Source of the DNA: JAFECT01 sp036501825
Lineage (GTDB): Bacteria; Pseudomonadota; Alphaproteobacteria; Caulobacterales; Caulobacteraceae
DNA length: 64,000 nt
NCBI GenBank assembly: GCA_036501825.1
Contig: DASXZP010000005.1
Coordinates: forward strand, 1-64,000
Direction: 5' to 3'
The notes under the pieces are model-generated. The model was not told where the DNA came from and ran no database searches. It was given only the letters and a program-made list of their open reading frames with translations. The translations under genes and the position numbers were made by a program. This document shows, one piece after another, positions 1 to 11,800 of the stretch. Within the stretch, counting starts at the first letter, position 1, and every line of letters begins with the position of its first letter.

Positions 1-3000
1 CGTGGTTCCAGTGTTGATCGCCATCACGCCGTCCGACTTGTAGCCGAAGGTGACCGCCGTACCCGAGGTCACCACCACCGGTCCGCCGGCCTCTGCAAAA
101 ATGCCGACCGAATAATCGCCCAGCGTCTTGACCATGGTCGACGTGACGTTCACGCCGCCGGCGGTCGACACGGCGTAGAGGCCGTCCGACTTGTAGCCCT
201 TGGTGTAGGTCGTGCCCGCGTTCACCGTGGCGTTGCCGGGTCCGTAGACGTAGACGCCCACCGAATAGGCGCCCGTGGTCTCGACCGAGGCGACCGTGAC
301 GTAGGTGTCGCCGTTGTCCAGGACCTTGCGGCCCGCGCGGACGCCGTCGGTTAAGTTGCCGGTGGTGTAGATGTCGCCGGCGGTGATGTTGGTGACGCCG
401 GACGTGTAGGTGATGATGCCGGCCCCCTCGTAGGGGCTGGTCGCGTTGGACTGGTGGACGGAGACGTTGCCGACATAGACGCCCACCGCGCCGCCGCCCT
501 CGCTCTCGGCGAACACGCCGTAGGCGAGCTTGCCGATGACCTCGGTCGTGCCGCCCACGTTGACGGTCACATAGCCGTCGCTGGCGGCGATGACGCCGAT
601 CGCGCCGTTGCCCGAGACGCTGTGGGCGTAGACGTTGCCGTCGACCGTCACGTTGACGCCGTACTCCGCGACGCTTTCGATGCCGACCGCGGTCCCGCTG
701 TTCGACACGGCCGTAACGTTGCCGCCCACGATGACGTCCGTATGGCCGCCTTCGGCGACGACGCCGGCCGCGGTTCCGGTTCCGGCCTCGGCGGTCACAT
801 CGCCGATGACGGTGACATCGCCATAGCCGCCGGTGATGCCGCCGGCGTTGACGGAGATCCCGGTCGCATTGATCGAGGCCGCCGCCCCCACACTGCCGCC
901 GACGTAGACGGTCGCGTTGGTGTAGGCGCTGGTCGCGGTAACGCCGGCGGCGCTGCCGTCGGTCGCTACGGCCGTGACGTTTCCGTCCACCCTGGTGTAG
1001 TTTTCACCGCTCGACGTGATCGATACGCCGGTCGCCGAGTACTTGCCGGTCGCCGAGACGTTTCCGCCGACATAGACGTCCGCGTAGAAGCCGCCCTTGC
1101 CGCCGGCGACCGTGATGCCCGTCGCGTTGCCGTCTGGTGCAAGCGCGTAGACGTCGCCGCCGACGCTCACGCCCGAAAAGCCGGTGCTGATCGCGCTGAC
1201 GCCGGTGGCGTCGGCGTACTTGGAATAGGCCCCGACGTCGCCGTCGACGTGGACATTGACGTCGTCGCCGGTCGCCTCCACGGCGAACGCGTCGCCGTTA
1301 ACGGCGAGCGCTTCCGCGTTTCCGCCGATGGTCACGTTGGCATAAGACGAGCCGATTGCCTGTACGCCGATGGCCGCGCCATAGGCCTCGGCCCCGACGC
1401 TGCCGGTCACGTCCACGGTCTCGCCGGTCGCGCCGCTCGCGTACACGCCAGTCGCATCGTCGAGGGACGAGATCGCGGTCACATCGCCGCCGACTTTGAT
1501 GTAAACGGCGTTCGTCTCCGAATATCCGTAGACGCCGGTGGCGAGGCCCACGATCGACTTGGCCAGGACGTTTCCGCCGACGACCGTCTTCGAATAGCCG
1601 GTAGCGTAGTTGTACACGCCGGTGGCGTTGATCCCGCCGCCGGCATAGACGTTGCCGACCACGTGGGCGTAGGCGTAGTCGGTGCTGTTGATGCTCACCG
1701 CCGTCGCGTTACCCACCGGGGCCACCGCGGTGGCGTTGCCGCCGATGTAGATCGACGCGTCGCCGATCACCTTCACGCCGGTCGCATTGCCATTGCTCGA
1801 GGTGACATCGACGTTGCCGTCCACATACACCGCAGTCTCGCCGCCGTAGGCGCCGATGCCGAGCGCCTCGCCATAGGCGTGGACCGTGACGTTGCCGCCC
1901 ACCTGGATGTTGATGAAGGGCGCCGTGTCGAGGATGCCCGTCGCATTGCCATGCCCGGAGGCCCCGTAGACATCCCCGTTCACGGTGATGAAGCCGTTGC
2001 CGCTGGAGAACGACTCCACGCCGATGACGATCGCATCACCGTAGTTGGTCTTGGCCGTGGCGTTGCCCCCGACGTAGACGTCCGTACCGTCGCTTTCCAC
2101 GACAATGCCGCCGACGTCGCCGTTCCCGGCCGCCACGTACAGGTTTTCGCCAACGTGGACGATGACCGACTCGCCCACCGCCTCGATACCCACGGCCCCG
2201 TAATAGCCCTCGACGGTCACATTGCCGGCGATGCTGACGTTGCCGTTGCCGCCGCCGATCGACTCCGCGAGGATGCCGACCGCCGTCCCGTTCGAACCCA
2301 CAACCGAGAGGTTCCCGCCGATCAAGACGTCGATATTGTCGTCCGTCTCGAGGAGCATGCCGACGGCCTGGGCGTAGGACGAATCCACATAGACGTTCTC
2401 GCCGATCGAGACGCCGATGGAGCCGGGCGATATCGCGAAGACGCCGTAGGCGTTGCCGTGGTCGGACTGAATGTCCATCGACCCGCCGATCGTCACATAC
2501 GAACCGGCATTGCCTTCGATCTCGACGCCGGCCGCCGTGTTGCCCGTAGCGAAGACGTCGCCCGCCACGTTGATGTTGGCGGTCCCGTTCCCCGTCACCG
2601 CCACGAGCGCAATCGCAACGCCGGTCGTCGAGGTCGAGTAGGCCGCAGCGTTCTCACCGACCGTGATGCTGACGTTGCCGTATTTCGACTCGGACTCGAC
2701 GCCGATCGCCTCGCCGTAGGCCCGCGCCACCGCATCGCCGCCGATATTGATGCTCGCGTCGTTGAGGGTGATGGCGCTCAGGCCGGTTGCGTTGCCGTAG
2801 TTAGAGAGAGCATAGAGCATGCCGCCGATGGTCACGTTCGCGGTGTTTGCGTTGTCGATCTCGACGCCGAAGGCGTCGCCGTGCACGGTCTCCGCGACGA
2901 CGTTGCCGGTGACGTTGAGGACGTCGTTGCTGTCGTTCGCCAAGTTCGTCATCCGGACGCCGACGGCGCCGGTGTAACCGATCGCGGTGACATTGCCGCC

Positions 3001-5511
3001 GACGGTGACGCTGTTGATGTATCCGTTGCTGTTGTCTTGCGTGACGAAGGCGTAAACGCCCGTGGCGGTGCGATCGTCCGAGAACGCGACGACGCTGCCG
3101 CCGACGGTGGTCGCGATCCCGCCGTAGGCGGAGACGTTGACGCCGGTCGCCGTGCCGTCGAACGAATTCGCGACCACGTTGCCGACGACGTGGAGCTCGG
3201 TTCCGTCGAACGAATAGCTCTTCACGCCAACGGCCGCGCCGTCCACGCTATAGGCGCCGACGTTGCCGCCGACGTAGATATCGACCGAGCCGCCCGCGTT
3301 AGAGCTGATGCCCGTGGCGTTGCCGACGAAGCTCGACGCCTCGACGTAGCCGTCCACAGTGATGCCCAGGTAGCCGGTGGAGTTGCCGGTGACCGCGATC
3401 GCGTCGCCGAGTTCCGAATAGGCAGAGACGTTGCCGCCCACGAATACGGTGGCGTCGCCGTTGGCGACCACGCCCCAGGCCGCTCCGTAGGTGGTTGTGA
3501 CGTTGACGTCGCCGGCGACGCTGATGTCGACGTACCCGCCCTGTGCGATCACCCCGAAGGCGCCCTTGTAGCCTCTGACAGTGACGTTCCCGCCCACGAT
3601 GATGGTGTTGTCGTAATTCCCCCCGGCGTTCACGAACGAGTCGATCCCGTAGGCCCGGCCGTACTTGGAGGTCGCGGTCACGTCGCCGCCGACGCCGGTG
3701 TACGCGCCGTTGGAGCTGACGGTGTACATGCCGAAGGCGTTGCCCTTCACCGCGGATACGGTGACGTTGCCAACGACCGTGCTGCTGGCGTTGTAGCCGC
3801 CGTTGAACACGCCGGTGGCGTCGCCGTCCGCCGAGATCGCGACGACATTGCCGCCGACGACGACGTTGCCGTAACTCTTCGCGCCGCCGTTGGCGAACAT
3901 GTTCACGCCGGTCGCGCCGGCGTAACCGTTGACGTACACGTCGCTATAAATGTGCACGTTGTTGTCGAAGCCGCCGGCCGTCACGTACTGGTTGACGCCG
4001 ACCGCCCGGCCGGTGAACGCGACCGCCTCGACCGAGTAGGCCGTCGTGGTCATCTCGTCGGCGCCGGACACGTTGATCGCCGTAGCATTGCCGAGGATGG
4101 AGGTCGCCGCGGCATAACCCTCCACGTGGATGATGGTCGAGTCGTAGGCATAGCTGCGGATGCCGGTCGCATCGCCGAGCGCCTGGGCGAACACGTTGCC
4201 GCCGACGCTGACATAGACGTCGCCGCCCAGGTTCTTGGTGTAAATCGCGGTCGCCTCGTCGTAGGCGTAGGCCTTCACGCTGCCGCCGACGACCACGTCG
4301 ACGTTGGTGAAGTCGTTGGCGACCACGTTGCCGGCTAACGCAAAGATGCCGACCGCACTTCCGAAATCCGAATAAGCGGTGACGTTACCGCCGATGTCCA
4401 CGCTGGCGCCGCGGTCGTAGATGGTGCGGTCATAGACCGCGATCGCGCCGAGACTGGCCACAACATCGATGTTGCCGCCGACGGACACGCTGCTGCCGTT
4501 GAAGCTGGAGGATTCGATGCCGAGTGCGGTCCCGCCGGGCGCCGTCACGCTCACGTTGCCGGTCACGCTGGTGAAGGCATAGTTCGAGCCGACCGTGATG
4601 ATACCGGTGGCCGCTCCCCCGCCCGCGCCGGAGAGTCCGGACTTGACGGTGACGTCGCCATAAACGTAGGTCGCAGCGTTGACGGCCGACGACGTCTTGA
4701 TGCCCATGGAGCCGGTATAGCCTTGGGTATAGACCGAGCCGTAGACCTTGGTGGTGTTGTTGAACGTCGTCGCGGAGTTGATCCCCACGACGTAGCCGTT
4801 TGTACTGGTGAGGCTGACGCCTCGGTTGCCGACGGTCACGTCCCCCGTGCCGTTCACCGCGTAGACGGAAATGCCCGTCGTCGTACCGGTGTAGCCGCCG
4901 ACGCCTTCGCCGATGAACGTGGTGTAAACGCCGACGTTGCCGCCCGTCGTCCTGGCGTTGATGACGTTACCGAGCGCTTCGATCTGGTTGAAGTTGGCGA
5001 CCTCGACGTTGCCGGTGGCGAGCGCGTCGGCGAAGATGCCGTTGGTCCCCCCGTAGGTCTTTCCGGACGTGTCGGCGAAGACGTCGCCGCCGGCCGACGT
5101 GTAAACCCCCAGCGCGGTGCCCGAGGTCGTGATCGTCGATCCGGCGTAGGTGACGACCCCGGCGTAGGCGCCGGGCGCGGTGTTCTCCACGAAGACCGGA
5201 TCGGTCGGATCCGCGCCCGGTCCGAGGGTGACGACGACCGGATTGCCCCCGGTGTCGGTGTAGGTGATGCCCGAGGGGTAGGCCCCCGGCGCGCAGGTGA
5301 CCTTGTCGACGCCGCCCGAGGCGACCAGCGGTCCGCATTCGTTGACCGCCCACGCCGTGCTCGGCGCGCTGAGCGAGAAGACGGCGATGGAGCATCCGAG
5401 CGCGGTGCCCAGCAGCAGACCCGTGCGGGTCAGCTTCGCGTTGCGGCTAAGGGTGAATTCCTCGGCGGCGGCGGCGGAATCCTGGCTCGACCGGAGAGCG
5501 CGCTTCGACAT
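1..5511 (-). CDS. Giant repeat-rich surface protein, probable autotransporter passenger (3' end outside window)
   Basis: Open from an ATG at 5511 to the left edge, giving 1,837 codons with no stop. The start is supported by GAGGGGA seven bases upstream and by a long signal region ending in a hydrophobic segment (LLLGTALGCSIAVF) shared with the complete neighbour at 5876-13060. After about residue 250 the chain is built from Gly/Val/Thr/Ala-rich units of 24-30 residues with a core like VGGNVxA..GxATGV, to about residue 1690. It then switches to units with a VxTxGxYSxGI core. Such repeats suit a right-handed beta-helix passenger. By analogy with the neighbour, a beta-barrel should lie left of position 1, but that cannot be seen here. 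Likely role is adhesion or autoaggregation at the outer surface; this is inferred. It is a tandem paralogue of the next gene. Confidence 0.85.
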   Translation of the reverse strand, partial: MSKRALRSSQDSAAAAEEFTLSRNAKLTRTGLLLGTALGCSIAVFSLSAPSTAWAVNECGPLVASGGVDKVTCAPGAYPSGITYTDTGGNPVVVTLGPGADPTDPVFVENTAPGAYAGVVTYAGSTITTSGTALGVYTSAGGDVFADTSGKTYGGTNGIFADALATGNVEVANFNQIEALGNVINARTTGGNVGVYTTFIGEGVGGYTGTTTGISVYAVNGTGDVTVGNRGVSLTSTNGYVVGINSATTFNNTTKVYGSVYTQGYTGSMGIKTSSAVNAATYVYGDVTVKSGLSGAGGGAATGIITVGSNYAFTSVTGNVSVTAPGGTALGIESSSFNGSSVSVGGNIDVVASLGAIAVYDRTIYDRGASVDIGGNVTAYSDFGSAVGIFALAGNVVANDFTNVDVVVGGSVKAYAYDEATAIYTKNLGGDVYVSVGGNVFAQALGDATGIRSYAYDSTIIHVEGYAAATSILGNATAINVSGADEMTTTAYSVEAVAFTGRAVGVNQYVTAGGFDNNVHIYSDVYVNGYAGATGVNMFANGGAKSYGNVVVGGNVVAISADGDATGVFNGGYNASSTVVGNVTVSAVKGNAFGMYTVSSNGAYTGVGGDVTATSKYGRAYGIDSFVNAGGNYDNTIIVGGNVTVRGYKGAFGVIAQGGYVDISVAGDVNVTTTYGAAWGVVANGDATVFVGGNVSAYSELGDAIAVTGNSTGYLGITVDGYVEASSFVGNATGISSNAGGSVDIYVGGNVGAYSVDGAAVGVKSYSFDGTELHVVGNVVANSFDGTATGVNVSAYGGIATTVGGSVVAFSDDRTATGVYAFVTQDNSNGYINSVTVGGNVTAIGYTGAVGVRMTNLANDSNDVLNVTGNVVAETVHGDAFGVEIDNANTANVTIGGMLYALSNYGNATGLSAITLNDASINIGGDAVARAYGEAIGVESESKYGNVSITVGENAAAYSTSTTGVAIALVAVTGNGTANINVAGDVFATGNTAAGVEIEGNAGSYVTIGGSMDIQSDHGNAYGVFAISPGSIGVSIGENVYVDSSYAQAVGMLLETDDNIDVLIGGNLSVVGSNGTAVGILAESIGGGNGNVSIAGNVTVEGYYGAVGIEAVGESVIVHVGENLYVAAGNGDVGGIVVESDGTDVYVGGNATAKTNYGDAIVIGVESFSSGNGFITVNGDVYGASGHGNATGILDTAPFINIQVGGNVTVHAYGEALGIGAYGGETAVYVDGNVDVTSSNGNATGVKVIGDASIYIGGNATAVAPVGNATAVSINSTDYAYAHVVGNVYAGGGINATGVYNYATGYSKTVVGGNVLAKSIVGLATGVYGYSETNAVYIKVGGDVTAISSLDDATGVYASGATGETVDVTGSVGAEAYGAAIGVQAIGSSYANVTIGGNAEALAVNGDAFAVEATGDDVNVHVDGDVGAYSKYADATGVSAISTGFSGVSVGGDVYALAPDGNATGITVAGGKGGFYADVYVGGNVSATGKYSATGVSITSSGENYTRVDGNVTAVATDGSAAGVTATSAYTNATVYVGGSVGAAASINATGISVNAGGITGGYGDVTVIGDVTAEAGTGTAAGVVAEGGHTDVIVGGNVTAVSNSGTAVGIESVAEYGVNVTVDGNVYAHSVSGNGAIGVIAASDGYVTVNVGGTTEVIGKLAYGVFAESEGGGAVGVYVGNVSVHQSNATSPYEGAGIITYTSGVTNITAGDIYTTGNLTDGVRAGRKVLDNGDTYVTVASVETTGAYSVGVYVYGPGNATVNAGTTYTKGYKSDGLYAVSTAGGVNVTSTMVKTLGDYSVGIFAEAGGPVVVTSGTAVTFGYKSDGVMAINTGTT

Positions 5512-5814
5512 TGATCATTCCCCTCAGAACAGGCCGCGCAGAATGCGTGGCCGGGCGTTCGCGGTCTCGCCGCGTCGCCGAACGCTGTTGTGTCGCCCGG
5601 ATTCCGTCTGAATTCAAGGTCGGCAAACGGTGTTCAACCGAGTTTAGTCGTTTGAGAAATAAGCATTTCTGAGTAATTGATCCAGCTTGACCGCTGACTC
5701 TTAAGCGCTTTTGACCGGCGCTTGTCTCTATGATCGGGGGGCGCCCAAAATCGCATACCTGGAAATTGAGGATTGGGCGGGGCGCGAACGCCTGAGCGGC
5801 TCCGACACTGCCAA
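5512..5814. promoter_or_regulatory. Leader and promoter region of the left giant surface protein
   Basis: This gap holds no convincing gene. It should contain the promoter for the minus-strand gene starting at 5511. Two inverted repeats are visible: AGAAAT/ATTTCT at 5655-5660 and 5665-5670 with a four-base loop, and CGCCCAA at 5742-5748 paired with TTGGGCG at 5773-5779. Either could be an operator half-site pair. No clear -35/-10 could be assigned by eye. Confidence 0.4.
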
Positions 5815-5844
5815 TGCAGAAAGGGCCGGACTTGCGCCCGGCCC
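5815..5844 (-). terminator. Rho-independent terminator of the complete autotransporter gene
   Basis: The perfect stem GGGCCGG (5823-5829) / CCGGCCC (5838-5844) has an eight-base loop. On the minus strand it is followed by TTTCTG. It lies about 30 bases beyond the stop codon at 5876 and should end the large transcript before the next paralogue's promoter. Confidence 0.75.
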
Positions 5845-5875
5845 CCCGTCTTCGTCGTGCAGTCAGGCGCTGGCC

Positions 5876-8800
5876 CTACCACTTCCAACGGACGCCGAGG
5901 CGGCCGGTGAAGCCTTCGGTGTGGCTGCCAAACTCGGCCTCGCCCTTCAGGAAGCCTTCCAGACCGTTCCACGAGGTGGTGGTGAAGCCGAAGTCCGCCC
6001 GGCCGTAGGCGCCGGGCTTGGTGTCTTCGATGCTCATGCAGGCGCCCGGGCAACCGCCCGAGGTGATCATGGTCATCTTGTTGTTGCCGTCGAACTCCTG
6101 AGCCGCATAGAGGCCGACGTAGGGCAGGATCTGACCCCACTGGCCGCCGACCCGTGCGCCGATCGACCCGCGGAAGCTTTCGGCGTTGCCGAAGGTGAAG
6201 CTGGTCATCTGCGTCGGGAAGTTGGCGTTGTCCAGGTGGGTGGTGGTCCACGCCAGGTCAGCCAACGGTTCGAGATAGAGATGCGTCGTCCCGAGCCGGA
6301 AGCCCATCTCGCCCTTGGCGCCCCAGGTGTCGCCCGAGAAAGTCTCCAGCGCGGGGACCGTGTGCATATTGGCCTTCAGGTCGTACCAGTCGCCCTTCAC
6401 CAAGCCGTTGGCGAAGAACGAACCGGACGTGAAGCCCGCGTAGGCGCCGACGTTCCACCCCGTCATGTCGAACGAGTTCTTGTCGGTGTGGAAGATCGAG
6501 TTCTGCTCGAGGAAGCCGCCGGTGAAGCCGAACAGCCAGTTCTTCGAAGTCCAGTTGTCGCCGCCCATCTGGAACCCGCGCCAATCGCTGTCGGTCGACA
6601 GGTTCGGCGAGAAGCTCAGGCCGTGCACGTTGAAGGTCTCGGTGCGGTTGAGCTGTTCACCGCCGACCTGGGCCTGAGCCCACATCTCCCAGCCCTCGCC
6701 GCGGGTCGGCGGAGCCGAACCCCACATGGAGTCGCGGACTTCCTGTTCCCGCGCCGACCAGGCGTCACCCGACCTGCGCCAGAAGTCCTGGGCCATTTCC
6801 GGCGCCTTCAGCATTTCGAAGGCCGGCTGACCCGGGAGCGCCACGATGTTCCAGTTCACCGGACCCGAGAAGAACATCAACTCGTAGTCGATGAAGCCCT
6901 TGTGGATCGTGTTCATCGTGAAGTTCGACGCCGAGCCGGACGTGCCGTGCGCCACGGTCGTGCCGACGAAGTTCAGCGAGCCGGGCGAGCCGGGGCTGAC
7001 ATCATGGACGACCACCTGGGTCGTGCCGCTCACCGCGCCGACGTTCATCCGGTCGGAGGTGAGGGCCGAGCTCAGCGAAGCGTCGACGCCGAGAGTGGAT
7101 CCGGCCAGGCCGTTCCACACCGTGGCGACCCCGCCGTTGCCGACCAGGTCGAACACGTCGCCGGTATGACCGTTGCGCAGGTCCACCAGGTTCGAGTTGT
7201 TGAACACCGTGACGCCGCTCCACACCACCGTCGTAGGCGTGGCCGAGAACGGCGCGACCGAGACAATGCCGTGGTTGTCCACCACGTCGTTGCCATAGCC
7301 GAAGTACGAGTTGCCGTAGGCGAACCAGCGGCCGCGGTTGTCCAGCGTGTTGTTGGACGAGAGCAGGGTCGCGAAGCCGTAGATCGAGCCCTTGTTCTCG
7401 ATGAACACCGGCGCGCCTTCGCCGAAGATGGCATAGCCGCCGCCGCCCTTGATGCTGCCGTGGTTGTACAGGTAGCTGCCGTCTTCGGACTCGATGTCAA
7501 CGCCGACGTACCCGCCGTACACGTGGCCGAGGTTGTAGACCGCGGCGTAACCATTGAGGGCGATCGCGGCGATGCCTTCGCCGTGCTTCGCGTTTACCGT
7601 GCCATAGTTGTAGACGGCGGTGTCGCCGAACTCGGACACGGCGACGATGCCGTGCGAATCATAACCCGTGGTCTGGGTGGTCCCGTAGGCCTTCACCAAG
7701 GTATCGCCAAAGATCGACCGGGCGTAGATCGCGTCGGCGAAGTTGCCGGTGGTGAACACCGAACCGCTGTACACCGTGGTCCCGAAGTAGCCCTCGGCCT
7801 GGATGCCGGTCGAGAACTCGCCGTGAGTGATGACTTCACCCGACGAGACGAGGACCGTACCGTAGTCGGCCAGCGCCGCGATGCCCGGGGCGTAGTAACC
7901 CTCGGTGATCACTTCGTCGGAGTAGACCGTGACGTTGCCGCCGAAGTTGTGCGCGTGCGCCCGGATGCCCTGCGACTCGACGCCGTAGGTGTACACGAAG
8001 TCGCTCTCGACGAAGACGTTGCCGCCGTAGTCGGTCACTGCCGTGATGCCGTTCGACGTGTTGCCGTAGGTAAACACCTCCTCGGAGGTAACGCTCACGT
8101 TGCCGTACGAGGAAACCGCCGAGATGCCGCGGCTGTTGTCGCCGTAGGTCACCACCTCGCCGGAATTGACGTTCACGTCGCCGTGGTTGGCATAGGCCTT
8201 GATGCCGATCGCGTCGTAACCGTGCGTGACCACCAGGTCGGAGGTGACGTTGGTGTTGCCGTAGCGGGCATAGGCGTCGATGCCGGTGGCGTAGTCGCCG
8301 AAGGTCCGGACCTGCCCGGTGTTGTTCACCGTGGCGCCGTAGTAGCCGTAGGCTTCGATGCCGTAGGACTTGAAGCCGTAGGTCTTGACGTAGTTCGACC
8401 TCACGTAGCTCTCGCCATAGGGCGAGATCGCCACGATGCCCGGGGCGAAGTCGTTGTAGGTCTTCACCGCACCCGAATTCACCGACACGCCGTACCAGCC
8501 GTAGGCGTAGATGCCGACCGAGCCGACACCGGTGGTCTTCACGTATTGCGACGAGACGCTGACGGCGCCGTTCGGCGAGATGGCGTGGATGCCGTCGGAA
8601 TAGTCGCCATAGGTCTTCACCCCGCCCGAAGTGACGGACACGCCGTTATAGCCGTAGGCGTAGATGCCCTCGGCCCGGTAACCGTAGGTCTTCACATAGT
8701 TGCTGTTGACCGAAGCCGTGCCGTCATAGCTGAAAGCGCGAATGCCGGTCGAGTAGTCGCCCTCGGTGATCACCGTGCCGGAGGTCACCGACACGTTGCC

Positions 8801-11800
8801 GTAGCGGCTGTAGGCGAAAATGCCGATCGAGTCGTAGCCGGCCGTCCGCACGTAGTCGCTTCCGATGTCGACGTTGCCGCCGAGGCTCTCGCCGACGATG
8901 CCCGGCGCAAAGTCGCCGTAGGTCTTCACCGTGTTGGAGGAGATCGAGACGTCGCCGTAGTAGCTCACGCCGATGATCCCGTACGACCGGTAGCCTTCGG
9001 TCTTCACATACTCCGAGGTGATATCGACATCACCGTAGACGCTCTCGCCGACGATGCCCGGCGAATAGTCGCCGTAGGTTTTCACCGTCCCGGAGTTGAT
9101 CGTCACGTCGCCGAAGAAGCTGCTGCCCTCGATGCCGGGCGAGCTGTAGCCTTCGGTCTTGACGTAACCGCTGACGATGCTGACGTCGCCGTAGAAGCTC
9201 CCGCCGACGATGCCCGGCGAGTAGTTGCCTTCGGTGATCACCGTGCCCGAGTCGATGGTTACATCGCCGAAGGGCGTGTAGGCGGAGATGCCGGTCGAGG
9301 AGTTGTAGTAGGTGTGCACCAGGTTCGACAGGACAGTGACGTCGCCGAAGGTGCTCGCAGCGTAGATGCCGGTCGAGAAGTAGCCGTCGGTCGTGACCAC
9401 GTTCGAGTCTACGTAGACGCTGCCGTTATACGACTCGGCGATGATGCCGTCCGAGGATTCGTAATAGGTGTGCACCGTGTTCGAGATCACCCTCAGCGGA
9501 CCGTTGTAGCTGTAGGCAAAGATGCCTGGGCTCTCGTAGCCCGTGGTCTTCACGTAGGTCGAGTTCACCGTCACGTTGTTATAGCCGTAGGCGTAGATGC
9601 CCGGGCTGTAGGCGCCGTGGGTGATCGCCGTGCCGGATGTCACCGTGACCGTGTCGCCCGCCGTCGTGCCCAGGTTCTTCGCATAGACGCCAGGCGAGTA
9701 GTTGCCAAAGGTTTCGACGAAGGTCGAGACCACGTTCACCGCGCCGCCGGCCTCGGCGTAGATGCCGATCGAATGCTCGCCGTAGGTGACCACCTGGCCC
9801 GCGCTCACCGATGTGTCACCGTAGTTGCTGACCGCAGTGATGCCGTTGGAGTAGTTGCCGTGGGTGGTGACGTATTGCGCCGTGATCCCCACGGTCCCGT
9901 TGCCGTATACGTCCACGCCGCCCGAGAAGTTGCCGTGGGTCGTGACCGAGTACACGTCGACGTACGTATTGCCGCCGACATAGGCCAGCGAGCCGGCCTT
10001 GATGCCGTCGGTGTAGTCGCCGGTCGTGGTGACGTAGTCGGCGTAGATGTGGGTCGTTCCGGTGGTCGCCGAGCGGATGCCCGCACCGCCGTCCGACGAC
10101 GTGCCGGCGTACTGGTTCACCGTTACGTTGCCGACGTCTATGAATACCGAGCCGCCGCCGAAGCTCTCCGCCAGCACGCCCGCGGCGAAGTTGCCGCTCG
10201 CGACGATGTTGCCGTCGACGCCGATGCTGATGTTGTCTTCGGCGATGCCCGCAACGGCGATCGCGTCGCCGCCCCCGAAGGCTTGCGCCTCGACGCCCCC
10301 GAAAACACTGACCGAAACGTTGCCGTCAATAGCCTCGGCCAACACGCCATAGGCGCTGCCGCCGACGGAGATGGCGACCACGTTGCCGTCAACGGTGATA
10401 TCGCTCTGGTAGTCGCTGACCGCGCCTGCGCCGATCGCGCTGCTGGCCGTGGCGACCACGGTAATGTTGCCGCCAACCGTCACATAGGCCTCGCGGCCTT
10501 CCGCGATCGCCCCTTCGGCCTCTTCGCCGACGGCGACGACGTTGCCCTCGACCGTCACCTCCGAGCGGTAATCAGACACGGCCGCCGCGCCGACGGCCGT
10601 GCCGCCGAGCGCTTCAACCGTGACGCCGCCGCCGACATAGACCGTGGCGCTGCCGTACGACTTGGCCTCGACGCCGTAGGCGCCGGTGGTCCCGAAGGCG
10701 ATCACGTTGCCGTAGACCTTGGCCGTCGCGTTGTAGGAACCGGCGTCTTCCGAATAGACGTAAACGCCCTTGGCGACGCCGTTGCCGGTTTCGGCGATCA
10801 CCGTGCCGCCGACGCGGGCGTAGGTGTCGCCCTCGGCATAGACCAGGACGCCCGACGCGTTGCCCGTGTAGGTCTCCGCGATCACGTTGCCGCCGATGGT
10901 GGCCCTGGCCGAGTAGCTGTCGTCGTCTGAGCTCACGCTCACGGCCGTGGCGCCGATGTTGCCTTCCGCAATGACGCTGCCGCCGACCGATGCGCTGGCG
11001 CCGTATTCGCCTAGGGAAACCACGCCCTCGGCATAGCCGTAATGGCTTTCAGCGACGACATTACCGCCTACGGACACGACGCTCTCGCCGAAGACCGCCA
11101 CGGACACGATGCCGCTCGCGTTGCCGTCGTAGGTCGTAGCGATCACATCGCCGCCGACATCGACGTCGCTGTCGCCGAGCGCCACCGACAGAACGCCAGT
11201 GGCGTTGCCAACGACGCTGTGGGCGTACACCGATCCCTCGATCGTGGTGTCGGCGTAGTTGGTGCTGACCAGGATCGAGCCGACGGCGTCGCCGAACACC
11301 GTGCTCGCGATGACGTTGCCGCCGACATAGATGCTGGCATCGCCATACACGGAGACGCCCGTCGCGGAGCCGAAGTAGCTTTCGGCCGTCACATCGCCGT
11401 TCACGTGCACATAGGCGAAGCCGGTGCTGACGGCGCTGATGCCGGTCGCGTTGCCGTTGTAGCTTGAGGCGAAGACGTTGCCGCCGACGTAGACGTCCAC
11501 GCCGTAGCCGCCCGTCGCCGTGGCGGTGATGCCGACCGCGTCGCCGGAGTAGGTTTCGGCGATGACGCTGCCCAGCACCGTCACATAGGCGTTGCCGCCG
11601 CTGGTGACGACCACGCCCGTCGCGCCCGTGCCGCCCACCGCGACCACATTGCCCGAGACGTAGACGTAGCCGAACTCGCCAGCTGCGGTTGTGAGGGTTT
11701 CACCGGTCGCCGATCCGAACGGCGCGAACGCCGACACATTGCCGTAGATCAGCGTGTTGAGGCCGGGGCCGAAGTGCGAATAGACGTCCGGCTGAATGGC

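Noticed and set aside
454..4338. 1,294-codon plus-strand open frame opposite the left giant gene
   Set aside because: Its product is an Asp/Ala/Val/His/Arg-rich low-complexity mirror of the Gly/Val repeats on the other strand, with no signal peptide, domain or ribosome-binding site. It is a codon-bias shadow.
5711..10930. 1,739-codon plus-strand open frame opposite the complete autotransporter
   Set aside because: Same mirror composition, and the opposite strand carries a recognisable signal peptide and beta-barrel. The open length follows from repeat periodicity and high GC.
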